This document shows positions 25,250-33,775 of a stretch of DNA of 64,000 nucleotides, one piece after another. Numbering within the stretch: position 1 is the first letter of the stretch; every line of letters starts with the position of its first letter. Below the pieces are notes generated by a model that was given only the letters and a program-made list of their open reading frames with translations, was not told the origin of the DNA and searched no databases. Both the position numbers and the translations under genes were made by a program. The stretch lies in the NCBI RefSeq assembly GCF_014204975.1, contig NZ_JACHMM010000001.1:3782001-3846000 (forward strand), written 5' to 3'. Source of the stretch: Jiangella mangrovi (GTDB lineage Bacteria; Actinomycetota; Actinomycetes; Jiangellales; Jiangellaceae).

Positions 25250-26212
25250 CTACGCCCGGCGGGCCTCCGCCGTGCCGCGGAACGTGTCGCGGTAGGAGCG
25301 TGGCGTGGTGCCGGTGTGGGTGAGGAAGTGCCGGCGCATCGACTCCGTCGACCCGAACCCGGCCGCGTGGGCGACCTGCGTCACCGTCAGGTGCGAGTCC
25401 TCGAGCAGCGCCCGCGCCCGCTCGACCCGCCGCCGCGCGATCCAGGCGGCGAGGCTCTCGCCGGTCTCCTCGCGGAACCGCCGCTCGAGGGTGCGCTGGC
25501 TCATGTGCGCCTGCGCCGCGACCATCTCGACACTCAGCGGCTCGGTGAGGTGCTCGTCGAGCCAGTCGAGGACGGGGGAGAGCGGCCCGGACGGGCGCGG
25601 CCCCGGCTTGGCGTACACGGCCTGGCCACCGGTGCGGTGCGGCGGGCTGACCAGCACGCGGGAGACGTCGTTGGCGTAGGACTGGCCGTGGTCCTGGCCG
25701 AGCACGTACAGGCACAGGTCGGCCGACGCGAGCATGCCGCCCGACGACAGGATCTGCCCGTCGTCCACATAGAGCGCGTGCTCGACGAGGTCGGCCTTGG
25801 GGAAGGCGGCGCGGAACTCGTCGGCCAGCGCCCAGTGCGTGGTGACCCGCCGCCCGTCGAGCACCCCGGCCTGGCCCAGCACGAACGCGCCCGCGCACAG
25901 CGAGACCAGGCGCGCGCCGTCGTCGGCCGCCCTCGCCACCGCGTCGAGGACCGCCGGATCCTGCGGCGCCCACGGCGCCTCCAGCCCGGGGACGACGACG
26001 GTGTCGGCGCCCTTGATCCAGTCGACCGGCTTGAGGTCCGCGATGGTGAAGCCGAGCGAGGTCGGGGTGGGCGCGAAGCCGCAGACGCCGATCTCGTACG
26101 GCGCCTCGGGCTCGTCGCGGAGCTTCGAGAACACCGACGGCCGGCGGCCGAAAGCCTGCACGGCCACGGCGAGGTCGAGCACGAACGTCCCGCCGAGAAC
26201 GATCATGGCCAC
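25250..26212 (-). CDS. GlxA-type AraC regulator with DJ-1/PfpI domain (first of two)
   Basis: The ~320-residue protein has an N-terminal class I glutamine amidotransferase-like domain (residues ~1-170, elbow VSLCAGAFVL with Cys) and a C-terminal AraC double helix-turn-helix (LTEPLSVEMVAAQAHMSQRT ... VTQVAHAAGFGSTESMRRHF). Such proteins are transcription regulators whose ligands are mostly unknown; the amidotransferase domain is normally not catalytic. The start is uncertain: GTG 26212, ATG 26206 and TTG 26227 are all in frame. It is divergent from an alpha/beta hydrolase gene that may be its target. Confidence 0.85.
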   Translation of the reverse strand: MAMIVLGGTFVLDLAVAVQAFGRRPSVFSKLRDEPEAPYEIGVCGFAPTPTSLGFTIADLKPVDWIKGADTVVVPGLEAPWAPQDPAVLDAVARAADDGARLVSLCAGAFVLGQAGVLDGRRVTTHWALADEFRAAFPKADLVEHALYVDDGQILSSGGMLASADLCLYVLGQDHGQSYANDVSRVLVSPPHRTGGQAVYAKPGPRPSGPLSPVLDWLDEHLTEPLSVEMVAAQAHMSQRTLERRFREETGESLAAWIARRRVERARALLEDSHLTVTQVAHAAGFGSTESMRRHFLTHTGTTPRSYRDTFRGTAEARRA

Positions 26213-26310
26213 CCGATGACGGCCCAATTCCTACCCCCGTGGCCGAATTCGTGGGAACTCTGGCGCTCAGCGTAGTGCCTGGCCAGGACGTTGCCCACGA
26301 TGATCGGGAC

Positions 26311-27105
26311 ATGGAACCGGACACCATCGTGCTCGTGCACGGCTTCTGGGTCACGCCCCGGAGCTGGGAACACTGGATCACGCACTACGAGGCCAAGGGA
26401 TACAAGGTCATCGCGCCCGGCTACCCCGGCTTCGAGGTCGAGGTCGAGGCCCTGCGCGAGAATCCGCAGATCATCGCCGACGTCACCGTTCCCGCCCTCA
26501 TCGAGAAGATCGAGGCCATCCTCCGCGAGCTGGACCGTCCGCCGATCATCATGGGCCACTCGGCCGGCGGCGCGTTCACCCAGATCCTGCTCGACCACGG
26601 GTTCGGCGCCGCCGGCGTCGCCATGAACTCCGCGCCCACCGAGGGCGTCAAGGTCGTGCCGTTCTCGCAGGTCAAGTCGACGTTCCCGGTGCTGAGGAGC
26701 CCGGCGAACCGGCACAAGGCCGTGGGGCTGACGGCGGAGCAGTGGCGGTACGCGTTCACGAACACCTTCACCGAGGAGGAGTCGAACGCGCTGTACGAGC
26801 GGTACCACATCCCGGCCAACGGCGGCATCCTGTGGGGGAGCGTGCTGGCCAACTTCCAGCCCGGCCCGCAGGAGACCTGGGTCGACTACAAGAACGACGA
26901 CCGCGCGCCGCTGCTGTTCGTGTCCGGCAGCGAGGACCACATCATGCCGCCGGCGATCCAGCAGTCGAACCTCAAGCACTACAAGTCCAACACGATCACC
27001 GAGATCCGCGAGTACGAGGGCTACGCCCACCTGCTGCCCGCCCAGAAGGGCTGGGAGCAGATCGCCGACGACGTCCTCGCCTGGGCCGTGGAGCACGCTC
27101 GTTGA
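26311..27105 (+). CDS. Alpha/beta hydrolase
   Basis: The 264-residue protein opens with VLVHGFWVTPRSWEHW, then PGYPGFEVEVE, nucleophile elbow GHSAGGA (Ser ~80), late LFVSGSEDHIMP acid strand and EGYAHLL with the His. A GTG at 26239 would add 24 residues without domain content, so ATG 26311 is preferred. Its final TGA overlaps the TTG start of the MBL-fold gene (TTGA), implying translational coupling. It is divergent from a GlxA-type regulator, the likely controller. Confidence 0.85.
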   Translation: MEPDTIVLVHGFWVTPRSWEHWITHYEAKGYKVIAPGYPGFEVEVEALRENPQIIADVTVPALIEKIEAILRELDRPPIIMGHSAGGAFTQILLDHGFGAAGVAMNSAPTEGVKVVPFSQVKSTFPVLRSPANRHKAVGLTAEQWRYAFTNTFTEEESNALYERYHIPANGGILWGSVLANFQPGPQETWVDYKNDDRAPLLFVSGSEDHIMPPAIQQSNLKHYKSNTITEIREYEGYAHLLPAQKGWEQIADDVLAWAVEHAR

Positions 27106-27881
27106 TCCTCACGCACATCGGCGGCCCCACCGTCCTCATCGAGGTGGACGGCTGGCGGCTGCTGACCGACCCGACGTTCGACCCACCCGGGGAGCGCTAC
27201 TCCTTCGGGTGGGGCTCGTCGTCGGTGAAGCTGACCGGTCCCGCCGTCGCTCCGGAGGACGTGGGGCCGGTCGACGCCGTCCTGCTGACGCACGACCATC
27301 ACGGCGACAACCTGGACGTTGCGGGGCGTGCGCTGCTGCCGTCGGCGGGGACCGTGGTGACGACGGTGTCCGGCTCGCGCCGGCTGGGCGGCGCGGTGGG
27401 ACTGGCGGCGGGTGCGACGACGGTGCTGCCCGGCGGTCCGGGACGGCCCTCGCTGTCGGTGACGGCGACGCCTGCCCGCCACGGCCCGCCGCTGTCCCAC
27501 CCGATCGTCGGCGACGTGGTCGGCTTCGCGGTGCGCCTGGCCGACGCGTCGGCGGTGGCGCTGTGGATCACCGGCGACACCGTCCTCTTCGGCCCGCTGC
27601 GGCAGGTGGCGTCGTCGCTGGCGGTCGATGTCGCGCTGGTGCACGTGGGCGGCGTGCGGTTCGGCATCACCGGCCCCGTCCGGTACACGATGACGGGACG
27701 CGAGGCGGTCTCGCTGATCGGCACGCTGCGCCCGAGGATCGCCGTCCCCGTCCACTACGAGGGCTGGTCCCACTTCGCCGACGGCCCGGCCGGCCTCGAC
27801 GCGGCGCTGGCGGCGGCCCCTGGTGATGTGCGGTCGCGGGTCCGCCGCCTCGAGCTCGGGACGGCGACCTCGGTCGCCTGA
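27102..27881 (+). CDS. MBL-fold metallo-hydrolase (UlaG-like)
   Basis: The 259-residue protein has the metallo-beta-lactamase metal motif LLTHDHHGDN (H-x-H-x-D-x), further ligands in ATPARHGPP and WITGDTVL, and the terminal VPVHYEGWSHF. The LTDPTFDPPG segment is typical of the UlaG/YtnP-like hydrolase branch. The start is TTG 27102, overlapping the upstream stop codon. Substrate unknown; possibly a lactone or phosphodiester, acting in sequence with the hydrolase upstream. Confidence 0.88.
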   Translation: MILTHIGGPTVLIEVDGWRLLTDPTFDPPGERYSFGWGSSSVKLTGPAVAPEDVGPVDAVLLTHDHHGDNLDVAGRALLPSAGTVVTTVSGSRRLGGAVGLAAGATTVLPGGPGRPSLSVTATPARHGPPLSHPIVGDVVGFAVRLADASAVALWITGDTVLFGPLRQVASSLAVDVALVHVGGVRFGITGPVRYTMTGREAVSLIGTLRPRIAVPVHYEGWSHFADGPAGLDAALAAAPGDVRSRVRRLELGTATSVA

Positions 27882-27942
27882 TCTGTCCGGGGGTCGCCCT
27901 ACGCTGCCCGCCGACGGATCCGATCTCGGGCTGGGGGGCACG

Positions 27943-28575
27943 ATGGTGGCGGACGACGATGTCCGGACGTTGGTGGCGGCGGTGGAGCGGGAGCTGCCCG
28001 ACGACTGGGCGGCCTGGCCGGGCGGCTGGCCGGGCCAGATCGAGGCGGCGCACATCGACGCCGTGCGCTCGATCCGGGCGCAGTACGGCCAGGAGCACAA
28101 CGGCGTCCGCGGCGCCGTCGGGAAGTGGCGCGCCCACCGCGGCACCGACCGCCCCGACGACCTGTCCGTGCTCGCCGCGACCGACCCGGCCGTGCTCGCC
28201 GGCATCGTCGGGAAGCAGCAGCTGTCCGGCGGCGTGTCGAAGGCCGAGGCGATGATCGAGGCGGCGCGCAACCTCAGTGGACTGGGCGTACGACACGCGG
28301 CCGACGTCGACCCGGCGTCCATGGGGCAGAAGCTCGCCTACACCGACGTCACCGGCCTCGGCGACGTCACGTGGGAGTACTTCCTCATGCTGCTCGGCAA
28401 GCCGGGCGTCAAGGCGGACGTCTGGATCAACCGGTTCGTGGGCCGGGCGCTGGGCCGCACCCCGTCGCCGGCCGAGAGCCGCGACCTCGTCAAGGCCGCC
28501 GCCGTGGAGCTGATGGTCGATGCGACCGCGCTGGACTACGCGATCTGGAGTCACGAGCGCGGCCGGTCGTCCTGA
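27943..28575 (+). CDS. Hypothetical protein, possible helix-hairpin-helix glycosylase-like fold
   Basis: The 210-residue all-helical protein follows a GGGGGG ribosome site before ATG 27943. The order VGKQQLSGGVSKAEAMIEAA then YTDVTGLGDVTWEYFLMLLG resembles the HhH-GPD arrangement of a DNA glycosylase, with the GLGDVTWEYF segment where the hairpin and helix would be, but the catalytic Lys/Asp pair cannot be placed. I do not recognise a characterised homologue. It is followed closely by the convergent second GlxA-type regulator. Confidence 0.5.
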   Translation: MVADDDVRTLVAAVERELPDDWAAWPGGWPGQIEAAHIDAVRSIRAQYGQEHNGVRGAVGKWRAHRGTDRPDDLSVLAATDPAVLAGIVGKQQLSGGVSKAEAMIEAARNLSGLGVRHAADVDPASMGQKLAYTDVTGLGDVTWEYFLMLLGKPGVKADVWINRFVGRALGRTPSPAESRDLVKAAAVELMVDATALDYAIWSHERGRSS

Positions 28576-28581
28576 CGCCGG

Positions 28582-29556
28582 TCAGCCGCTCGGGGCGGCG
28601 GCGCGGGACTGGGTCTGGCGGAAGGACCGCGGGCTGACGCCGTAGCGGGCGGCGAAGGCCTGCCGCAGCGCCTCGGCGGAGCTGAAGCCGCACCGCTTCG
28701 CCACCTGCGACAGCGGCAGGTCCGTCGAGGCGACCAGCCGGGCCGCCAGCTCGAGCCGGAAGCGGCGGACGACGGCTGCCGGCGGCTCGCCGAGGTGGTC
28801 GTTGAAGAGCCGGCTGAGCTGCCGGGCGCTGACCCCGGCGCGCAGGGCCAGCGACTCCGTCGTGAGGTCGTCGTCGGGATGCGCGGTGACGTGGTCCATG
28901 ACGGCGCGCAGGGTGGCGTGGTCGGGGCGGCGGGCCGTGGTGAAGACGCTCATCTGCGCCTGGTTGCCGGGCCGCTGCAGGTAGGTCACCATGCCCATCG
29001 CCACCCAGCGGGCGAGCTCCGAGCCGTGGTCCTCCTCGATGAAGGCCAGCGTGAGGTCCAGCGACGCCGTCACACCGCCGGACGTCGACACGTTGCCCTC
29101 GCGGACGTAGATCGGCGCGGCGTCGACCTTCACCGACGGGTACGCCGTCGCCAGCTCGTCGGCGTACCACCAGTGCGTCGTCGCGCGGAGGCCGTCGAGC
29201 AGGCCGGCCGAGGCGAGCACCGTCGCTCCCGTGCAGACCGACGCCACCCGCCGGGCCGTGCCGGCCAGCCGCCGGACCTGCCGCACCAGCTCCGCGTCGG
29301 CCGCCGCCGCGGTGTGGCCGCGCCCGCCCGACACCACGAGCGTATCGACCCGATCGACCAGTCGCAGGGCCGTCTGCGCGTGCAGCATGAGCCCGGTCTC
29401 GCACCGCAGCGCACCGCCGTCGAGGGTCGCCAGCGCTACCTCGTAGGGCGGCACCGCGCCGAGCCGGTTGGCCAGATCGAACGCGGTGGTCACGGACGCG
29501 ATGTCGACCAGCTCGGCACCCTCGTACGCGACGACCACCACCTGCCGCGACGTCAC
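28582..29556 (-). CDS. GlxA-type AraC regulator with DJ-1/PfpI domain (second of two)
   Basis: The ~324-residue protein has the same layout as the 25250 gene: an amidotransferase-like domain with the VASVCTGATVLASAGLLDG elbow, then an AraC pair of helix-turn-helices (LTTESLALRAGVSARQL ... LSQVAKRCGFSSAEALRQAF). Identity between the two appears modest, so they are paralogues with probably different ligands. GTG 29556 after GGGTGGGGCGG is chosen; GTG 29565 is the alternative. It lies tail to tail with the preceding hypothetical gene. Confidence 0.86.
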   Translation of the reverse strand: MTSRQVVVVAYEGAELVDIASVTTAFDLANRLGAVPPYEVALATLDGGALRCETGLMLHAQTALRLVDRVDTLVVSGGRGHTAAAADAELVRQVRRLAGTARRVASVCTGATVLASAGLLDGLRATTHWWYADELATAYPSVKVDAAPIYVREGNVSTSGGVTASLDLTLAFIEEDHGSELARWVAMGMVTYLQRPGNQAQMSVFTTARRPDHATLRAVMDHVTAHPDDDLTTESLALRAGVSARQLSRLFNDHLGEPPAAVVRRFRLELAARLVASTDLPLSQVAKRCGFSSAEALRQAFAARYGVSPRSFRQTQSRAAAPSG

Positions 29557-29660
29557 CCGCCCCACCCTAGGAGAACGGACCCCCGTCCGGTGGGACAGCT
29601 TTCCCAGGATTCCGGACCGCCTCTGGTCGCCGAGCGGAGGCGGCTGCGATCCTCGCGCCC

Positions 29661-30098
29661 ATGGAGCCGCAGCCGATCACCGTCGACCACCAGAACGCAC
29701 CCAGCCGGCGCCGGTTCTGGCTGCACTACCTCGAGATGGTCGTCGTCATGTTCGCCGGCATGGGGATCTTCAGCGGGCTCGCGGCGCTCGCGTTCGGCGC
29801 GGCCGGCAGCAGCGTCAGCGACCAGGCGGGCTGGTTCCGCGTCCTGCTCATGGGGATCACCATGACGGTGCCGATGGTGGCGTGGATGGCGCTGCGCGGG
29901 CACCCGGCGATGCGCAGCGCCGAGATGGCCGCCTCCATGATGGTCCCGACGGCGATCGCGGCGGCCCTCGTCGCGGCCGGCGTCTTCGGCACCGGGGCGG
30001 GCATGCTCGTCCAGCACGTCGTCATGCTGCCCGCGATGCTCGGCGTCATGCTCTGGCGCTACGACGAGTACGCGCGCTCGCACCACCGCCACCGGTGA
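29661..30098 (+). CDS. Four-helix integral membrane protein
   Basis: The 145-residue protein has four hydrophobic segments (near 24-47, 59-78, 89-108 and 114-131) with many Met residues (AEMAASMMVPTAIAAALV, LVQHVVMLPAMLGVMLW) and two His-containing segments near the C-terminus. The family is not recognised with confidence. No Shine-Dalgarno sequence is seen, so the mRNA may be leaderless. The neighbours give no functional hint. Confidence 0.7.
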   Translation: MEPQPITVDHQNAPSRRRFWLHYLEMVVVMFAGMGIFSGLAALAFGAAGSSVSDQAGWFRVLLMGITMTVPMVAWMALRGHPAMRSAEMAASMMVPTAIAAALVAAGVFGTGAGMLVQHVVMLPAMLGVMLWRYDEYARSHHRHR

Positions 30099-30159
30099 GG
30101 CCGGCGCGGCCCTGGGGGAGGATGGGTCCGGCGGGATCCTCGACCACAGGGAGCGCACC

Positions 30160-31134
30160 ATGGAGTACACCCGGCTGGGCGACTCGGGACTCAAGGTCAG
30201 CCGCATCGCGCTGGGGTGCATGAGCTTCGGCGACCCTTCTCGCGACGACAACCAGTGGGCGCTCGGCGACGACGCCGCGGAGCCGGTGTTCCGTCAGGCG
30301 CTCGACCTCGGCATCACGTTCTGGGACACCGCCAACGTGTACAGCGGCGGGTCGTCCGAGGAGATCGTCGGCCGGGCGATCCGGCGCTATACGCGACGCG
30401 AGGACATCGTGCTGGCGAGCAAGGTGTTCTTCCGCATGCACGACGGTCCCGGCGGTTCCGGGCTGTCGCGCAAGGCGATCATGGAGCAGATCGACGCGTC
30501 GCTGACGCGGCTGGGCACCGACTACGTCGACCTCTACCAGATCCACCGCTTCGACCCCGAGACGCCGGTCGAGGAGACCATGGAGGCCCTGCACGACGTC
30601 GTCAAGGCCGGCAAGGCGCGCTACCTGGGCGCGTCGTCCATGTGGGCCTGGCAGTTCGCGAAGCTGCAGTACACCGCCGACCTCGGCGGCTGGACCCGGT
30701 TCGTGTCCATGCAGAACCAGTACAGCCTCATGCAGCGCGAGGACGAGCGCGAGCTGTACGGCCTGCTCGCCGACCAGGGCGTGGGCAGCATCCCGTGGAG
30801 CCCGCTCGGCAAGGGCCGGCTGACCCGTCCGTGGGGCGTGGCGACCACCCGCAGCGAGAACGACGCTCTCGGGCGCTCGCGCTACACCGAGGAGGCGGAC
30901 AAGCCGATCGCCGACGCCGTCGAGCGGGTCGCCGAGACGCGCGGGGTGCCGATGGCGCAGGTCGCGCTCGCCTGGGTGCTGCGCAACCCGGTGGTCACCG
31001 CGCCGATCGTGGGGCCGACGAAGCCGCACCACCTGGCCGACGCGGTGGCGGCGCTCGACCTCGAGCTCACCGACGACGAGGCCGCCCTGCTGGAGAAGCC
31101 GTACACGCTGCGCCGGCCGACCGGGTTCAGCTGA
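30160..31134 (+). CDS. Aldo/keto reductase
   Basis: The 324-residue protein is a full TIM-barrel AKR of the Kv-beta/YajO type: opening YTRLGDSGLKVSRIALGCM, FWDTANVYSGGSSEEIVG with catalytic Asp and Tyr, LASKVFFRMHD with Lys, YQIHRFDPETPVEE with His, and NADPH-binding PIVGPTKPHHL near the end. A GGGAG site precedes the ATG. It reduces an unknown carbonyl with NADPH. Its last 8 bases overlap the convergent thioesterase gene. Confidence 0.92.
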   Translation: MEYTRLGDSGLKVSRIALGCMSFGDPSRDDNQWALGDDAAEPVFRQALDLGITFWDTANVYSGGSSEEIVGRAIRRYTRREDIVLASKVFFRMHDGPGGSGLSRKAIMEQIDASLTRLGTDYVDLYQIHRFDPETPVEETMEALHDVVKAGKARYLGASSMWAWQFAKLQYTADLGGWTRFVSMQNQYSLMQREDERELYGLLADQGVGSIPWSPLGKGRLTRPWGVATTRSENDALGRSRYTEEADKPIADAVERVAETRGVPMAQVALAWVLRNPVVTAPIVGPTKPHHLADAVAALDLELTDDEAALLEKPYTLRRPTGFS

Positions 31135-31543
31135 GCATCGCGTACACCGTCGACGCCTGGGCGACGGGGCGGTCGTCGCCGTCGGCGGTCATGGTGACGT
31201 CGACGAACGCCAGCGTGCGGCCGGCCTTGCTCACCCGCGCCGTCACCAGGACGTCCGCGCCGATGACCGGGCGCTGGAACGTCGTCGACTGCTGGACGGT
31301 GGTCATCGGCCCGTAGCCGCCGCGGGCGGCGCTGAGCGCGATGACCGTCGCGGTGTCGGCGGCGGCCATGAGCGCCTGCCCCGACAGCGCGCCGCCCTCG
31401 CGGGCCAGCCGGTCGCTCCACGGCAGCCGCAGCGTCGCGTGGGTGTCGCCGGTGTCGACGACGGTGAGGCCGAGGTCCTGGACCCAGGGGGCGAAGTTCT
31501 CGGCGAGGATCGCGTCGCCGCCGGCGGGGCTGAGAGCCGTCAT
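31127..31543 (-). CDS. Hotdog-fold thioesterase (PaaI/YiiD-like)
   Basis: The 138-residue protein fits a PaaI-type acyl-CoA thioesterase: LRLPWSDRLAREGGALSGQALMAAADTA is the HGG/GGALSG helix region (split here for length), then MTTVQQSTTFQRPVIGADV and LVTARVSKAGRTLAFVDV. The usual HGG is replaced by EGGALSG, placing it in the subgroup with Gly-Ala-Leu. It probably hydrolyses an acyl-CoA. It is convergent with the aldo/keto reductase and 14 bp downstream of the ArsR-GNAT fusion on the same strand. Confidence 0.85.
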   Translation of the reverse strand: MTALSPAGGDAILAENFAPWVQDLGLTVVDTGDTHATLRLPWSDRLAREGGALSGQALMAAADTATVIALSAARGGYGPMTTVQQSTTFQRPVIGADVLVTARVSKAGRTLAFVDVTMTADGDDRPVAQASTVYAMLS

Positions 31544-31557
31544 CCGCTCATGATCGC

Positions 31558-32394
31558 TCAGGCAGCGCGGCGTTCCAACAGGACGGTGTCGTGCCAGCGA
31601 CCCTCGCGCTGGGCGATCCTCTCGCGGATGCCGACGGTGCGGTAGCCGGCCTGGTGGTGCAGCGACAGGCTGGCCCGGTTCTCGGTGAACACCGACGTCT
31701 GCAGCGTCCACAGCCCGTCGGCGTCGGCGGCCGTCACCTGGCGGCGTAGCAGTGCCTTCCCGACACCGCGCCCACGGAAGGCCGCGTCGACGTAGACCGA
31801 CGTCTCGCCGACCCCGCGGTAGCAGTCGCGGGCTGAGACGGGGGTGACCGCCGTCCAGCCGACGACGGCGCCGTCGACCTCGGCGACCCACCGGTGCCCG
31901 GGCAGCCAGGCCGCGGCCAGCCGGGTGCTCGGCGGTACCGAGGTCTCGAACGTGGCGACGCCGGTGTCGATGCCCTCGCGGTAGATGCGCCGGACCGCCG
32001 GCCAGTCGCCGTCGTCGAGCGCCCGGACGGTGACGTCGGCCGGCACGTCGTCGGGGCAGCACGGCCGCGTGGCGCCGACCACGCCCATGACGACGTCGGC
32101 CATGTGCGGCAGCCCGGTGCAGCACGCCTCGTTGACGGTGACGCGGGTGCTGGTGCCGACCTTCGCGACGTGCACGAACCCGACGGCGGCCAGCTTGCGC
32201 ACGTGGTGCGACGCCGTGGACTGGCTGACGCCCAGCAGCTCGGTGAGCTCGCCCACCGTCAGCCCGCCGTGCGAGGTGGCGACGGCGTGCAGCAGCCGGA
32301 CCCGCGTGGGGTCGGAGAGGCAGGCGAAGCACTCGGCGTAGTCCGTGGCGGCGTCCGCGGGGAGCAGCGGCGCCGGGGCGGCGAGGGTCGTCAT
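31558..32394 (-). CDS. ArsR-family regulator fused to a GNAT acetyltransferase
   Basis: The 278-residue fusion has an ArsR winged helix at ~15-110 (ACLSDPTRVRLLHAVA, LTELLGVSQSTASHHVRKL) with Cys residues EACCTGLPH and PCCPDD that could bind arsenite. A GNAT domain at ~118-278 carries the acetyl-CoA loop RGRGVGKALL. GNAT partners of this type (ArsN-like) acetylate arsenic-containing phosphinothricin analogues. It is divergent from a flavoprotein gene, with three ATCGA-N6-TCGAT operators between, so it almost surely represses both. Confidence 0.9.
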   Translation of the reverse strand: MTTLAAPAPLLPADAATDYAECFACLSDPTRVRLLHAVATSHGGLTVGELTELLGVSQSTASHHVRKLAAVGFVHVAKVGTSTRVTVNEACCTGLPHMADVVMGVVGATRPCCPDDVPADVTVRALDDGDWPAVRRIYREGIDTGVATFETSVPPSTRLAAAWLPGHRWVAEVDGAVVGWTAVTPVSARDCYRGVGETSVYVDAAFRGRGVGKALLRRQVTAADADGLWTLQTSVFTENRASLSLHHQAGYRTVGIRERIAQREGRWHDTVLLERRAA

Positions 32395-32406
32395 GCCGCG
32401 CAGTCT

Positions 32407-32480
32407 ATCGACAGATGTCGATGGTTGCGAGGATCGACACTCGTCGATAGTGTTTCGAACATCCATCGACAGTCTTCGAT
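32407..32480. promoter_or_regulatory. Three ATCGA-N6-TCGAT operators over a divergent promoter
   Basis: 16-bp palindromes start at 32407 (ATCGACAGATGTCGAT), 32433 (ATCGACACTCGTCGAT) and 32465 (ATCGACAGTCTTCGAT). A forward promoter fits exactly: -35 TTGCGA (32425-32430), a 17-bp spacer and -10 TAGTGT (32448-32453), with the middle operator filling the spacer. This is the expected repression geometry for the ArsR-GNAT fusion on both genes. Confidence 0.88.
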
Positions 32481-32496
32481 GAAAGCGAGAGGTTCC

Positions 32497-33747
32497 ATGG
32501 CGGATCCGGTAGTGGTGGTGGGCGGCGGCCCGGTCGGACTGGCGGCCGCGGCCGAGCTGGCCGAGCGCGGCGTCGAGGTCGTGGTCTTCGAGCGCGGCGC
32601 GACGGCGGGGGCTGCAGTCGCGGAGTGGGGTCACGTCCGGTTGTTCTCGGCCTGGCCCGAGCTGGTCGCGCCCGCGGCCCGGCGGCTGCTCGAACCCACC
32701 GGCTGGGCCGAGCCGCCCGCCGACGCCTACCCGACGGGCGCCGAGTGGGTCCACGACTACCTGTCGCCGCTGGCCGAAGCGCTGGGGGAGCGGTTGCGCA
32801 CGGGCGCCGAGGTCGTCGGCGTCGGCAGTGAGCCGCTCACCGTCCACGTCCGGCACTCCGACGGCCGCGAGGAGCGGGTGCCCGCGAGTGGCGTCGTCGA
32901 CGCGTCCGGCACCTGGGGCGGGCCGAACCCCTTGGGCGGTGACGGGCTCCCGGCGCTGGGCGAGCGCGCCGCCGCCGACGCCGGCCGGATCACCTACCGC
33001 ATCCCGCGCGCGCCGCTCGGAGGCCACGTCGTCGTCGCCGGGAGCGGACATTCCGCCCTCACCGCCCTCGTGGCTCTGACCAGCGGAAACAGTGACACAA
33101 AGGTGACGTGGCTCCTGCGCCGGGGTGGCATCGATGACACGTTCGGCGGGGGAGAGCGCGATGAGTTGCCGGCTCGCGGGCGGCTCGGCCAGCGGGCCCG
33201 CGCGGCGGTCGAGGCGGGCGTCCACGTCGTGACGGGGTTCCGTACGGCCGCCGTCGAGACCGGGCCGGACGGGTCGCTGACCCTGGTCGCCGCCGACGGC
33301 CGCACCGTCGGCGCCGTCGACCACGTGGTCGCGCTCACCGGGCTGCGGCCGGACCTGTCCTGGCTGTCCGAGCTGCGGCTCGCGCTCGACCCCGCCCTGC
33401 AGGCGCCGGTGCGGCTGGCGCCGATGATCGACCCGACGGTGCACTCGTGCGGCACCGTCGCGCCGCACGGCGTCCGCGAGCTGGCCCACCCTGAGCCCGG
33501 CGTCTACCTGGCCGGCATGAAGAGCTATGGCCGCGCGCCGACGTTCCTCGCACTCACCGGGTACGAGCAGGTCCGCAGCATCGCCGCCGCGTTCGCCGGC
33601 GACCACGCGGCCGCCGAGCGGGTCGAGCTGGTGCTGCCCGAGACGGGCGTCTGCGGCGGGACGGGCGGGTTCGCCGCAGAGGACGGCGCGTGCTGCGGGG
33701 TCTCGGCCGGTCCGGAACTGGTTCAGCTCACGTCCAGGATTCCCTGA
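32497..33747 (+). CDS. FAD-dependent flavoprotein monooxygenase-like enzyme (ArsO-like)
   Basis: The 416-residue protein starts with a Rossmann VVVVGGGPVGLAAAAELAE dinucleotide site and has a second GxGxxG-like site, VVVAGSGHSALTAL, and ALTGLRPDLSWL near the FAD C-terminal motif. The layout is that of two-dinucleotide-binding flavoproteins found in arsenic islands as ArsO. The C-terminus carries CGGTGGF and GACCGVS, possible thiol metal ligands. GAGAGG precedes the ATG. It is divergent from and controlled with the ArsR-GNAT gene. The reaction is not known. Confidence 0.82.
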   Translation: MADPVVVVGGGPVGLAAAAELAERGVEVVVFERGATAGAAVAEWGHVRLFSAWPELVAPAARRLLEPTGWAEPPADAYPTGAEWVHDYLSPLAEALGERLRTGAEVVGVGSEPLTVHVRHSDGREERVPASGVVDASGTWGGPNPLGGDGLPALGERAAADAGRITYRIPRAPLGGHVVVAGSGHSALTALVALTSGNSDTKVTWLLRRGGIDDTFGGGERDELPARGRLGQRARAAVEAGVHVVTGFRTAAVETGPDGSLTLVAADGRTVGAVDHVVALTGLRPDLSWLSELRLALDPALQAPVRLAPMIDPTVHSCGTVAPHGVRELAHPEPGVYLAGMKSYGRAPTFLALTGYEQVRSIAAAFAGDHAAAERVELVLPETGVCGGTGGFAAEDGACCGVSAGPELVQLTSRIP

Positions 33748-33766
33748 GTACAGCGATTGCTGTACT
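33747..33766. promoter_or_regulatory. Perfect 20-bp operator overlapping the flavoprotein stop codon
   Basis: AGTACAGC-GATT-GCTGTACT is a perfect palindrome. Its first base is the last base of the flavoprotein stop codon. A -10-like TACTGT (33763-33768) ends seven bases before the next ATG, suggesting a leaderless, autorepressed ArsR gene. Confidence 0.85.
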
Positions 33767-33775
33767 GTGCGGCGC

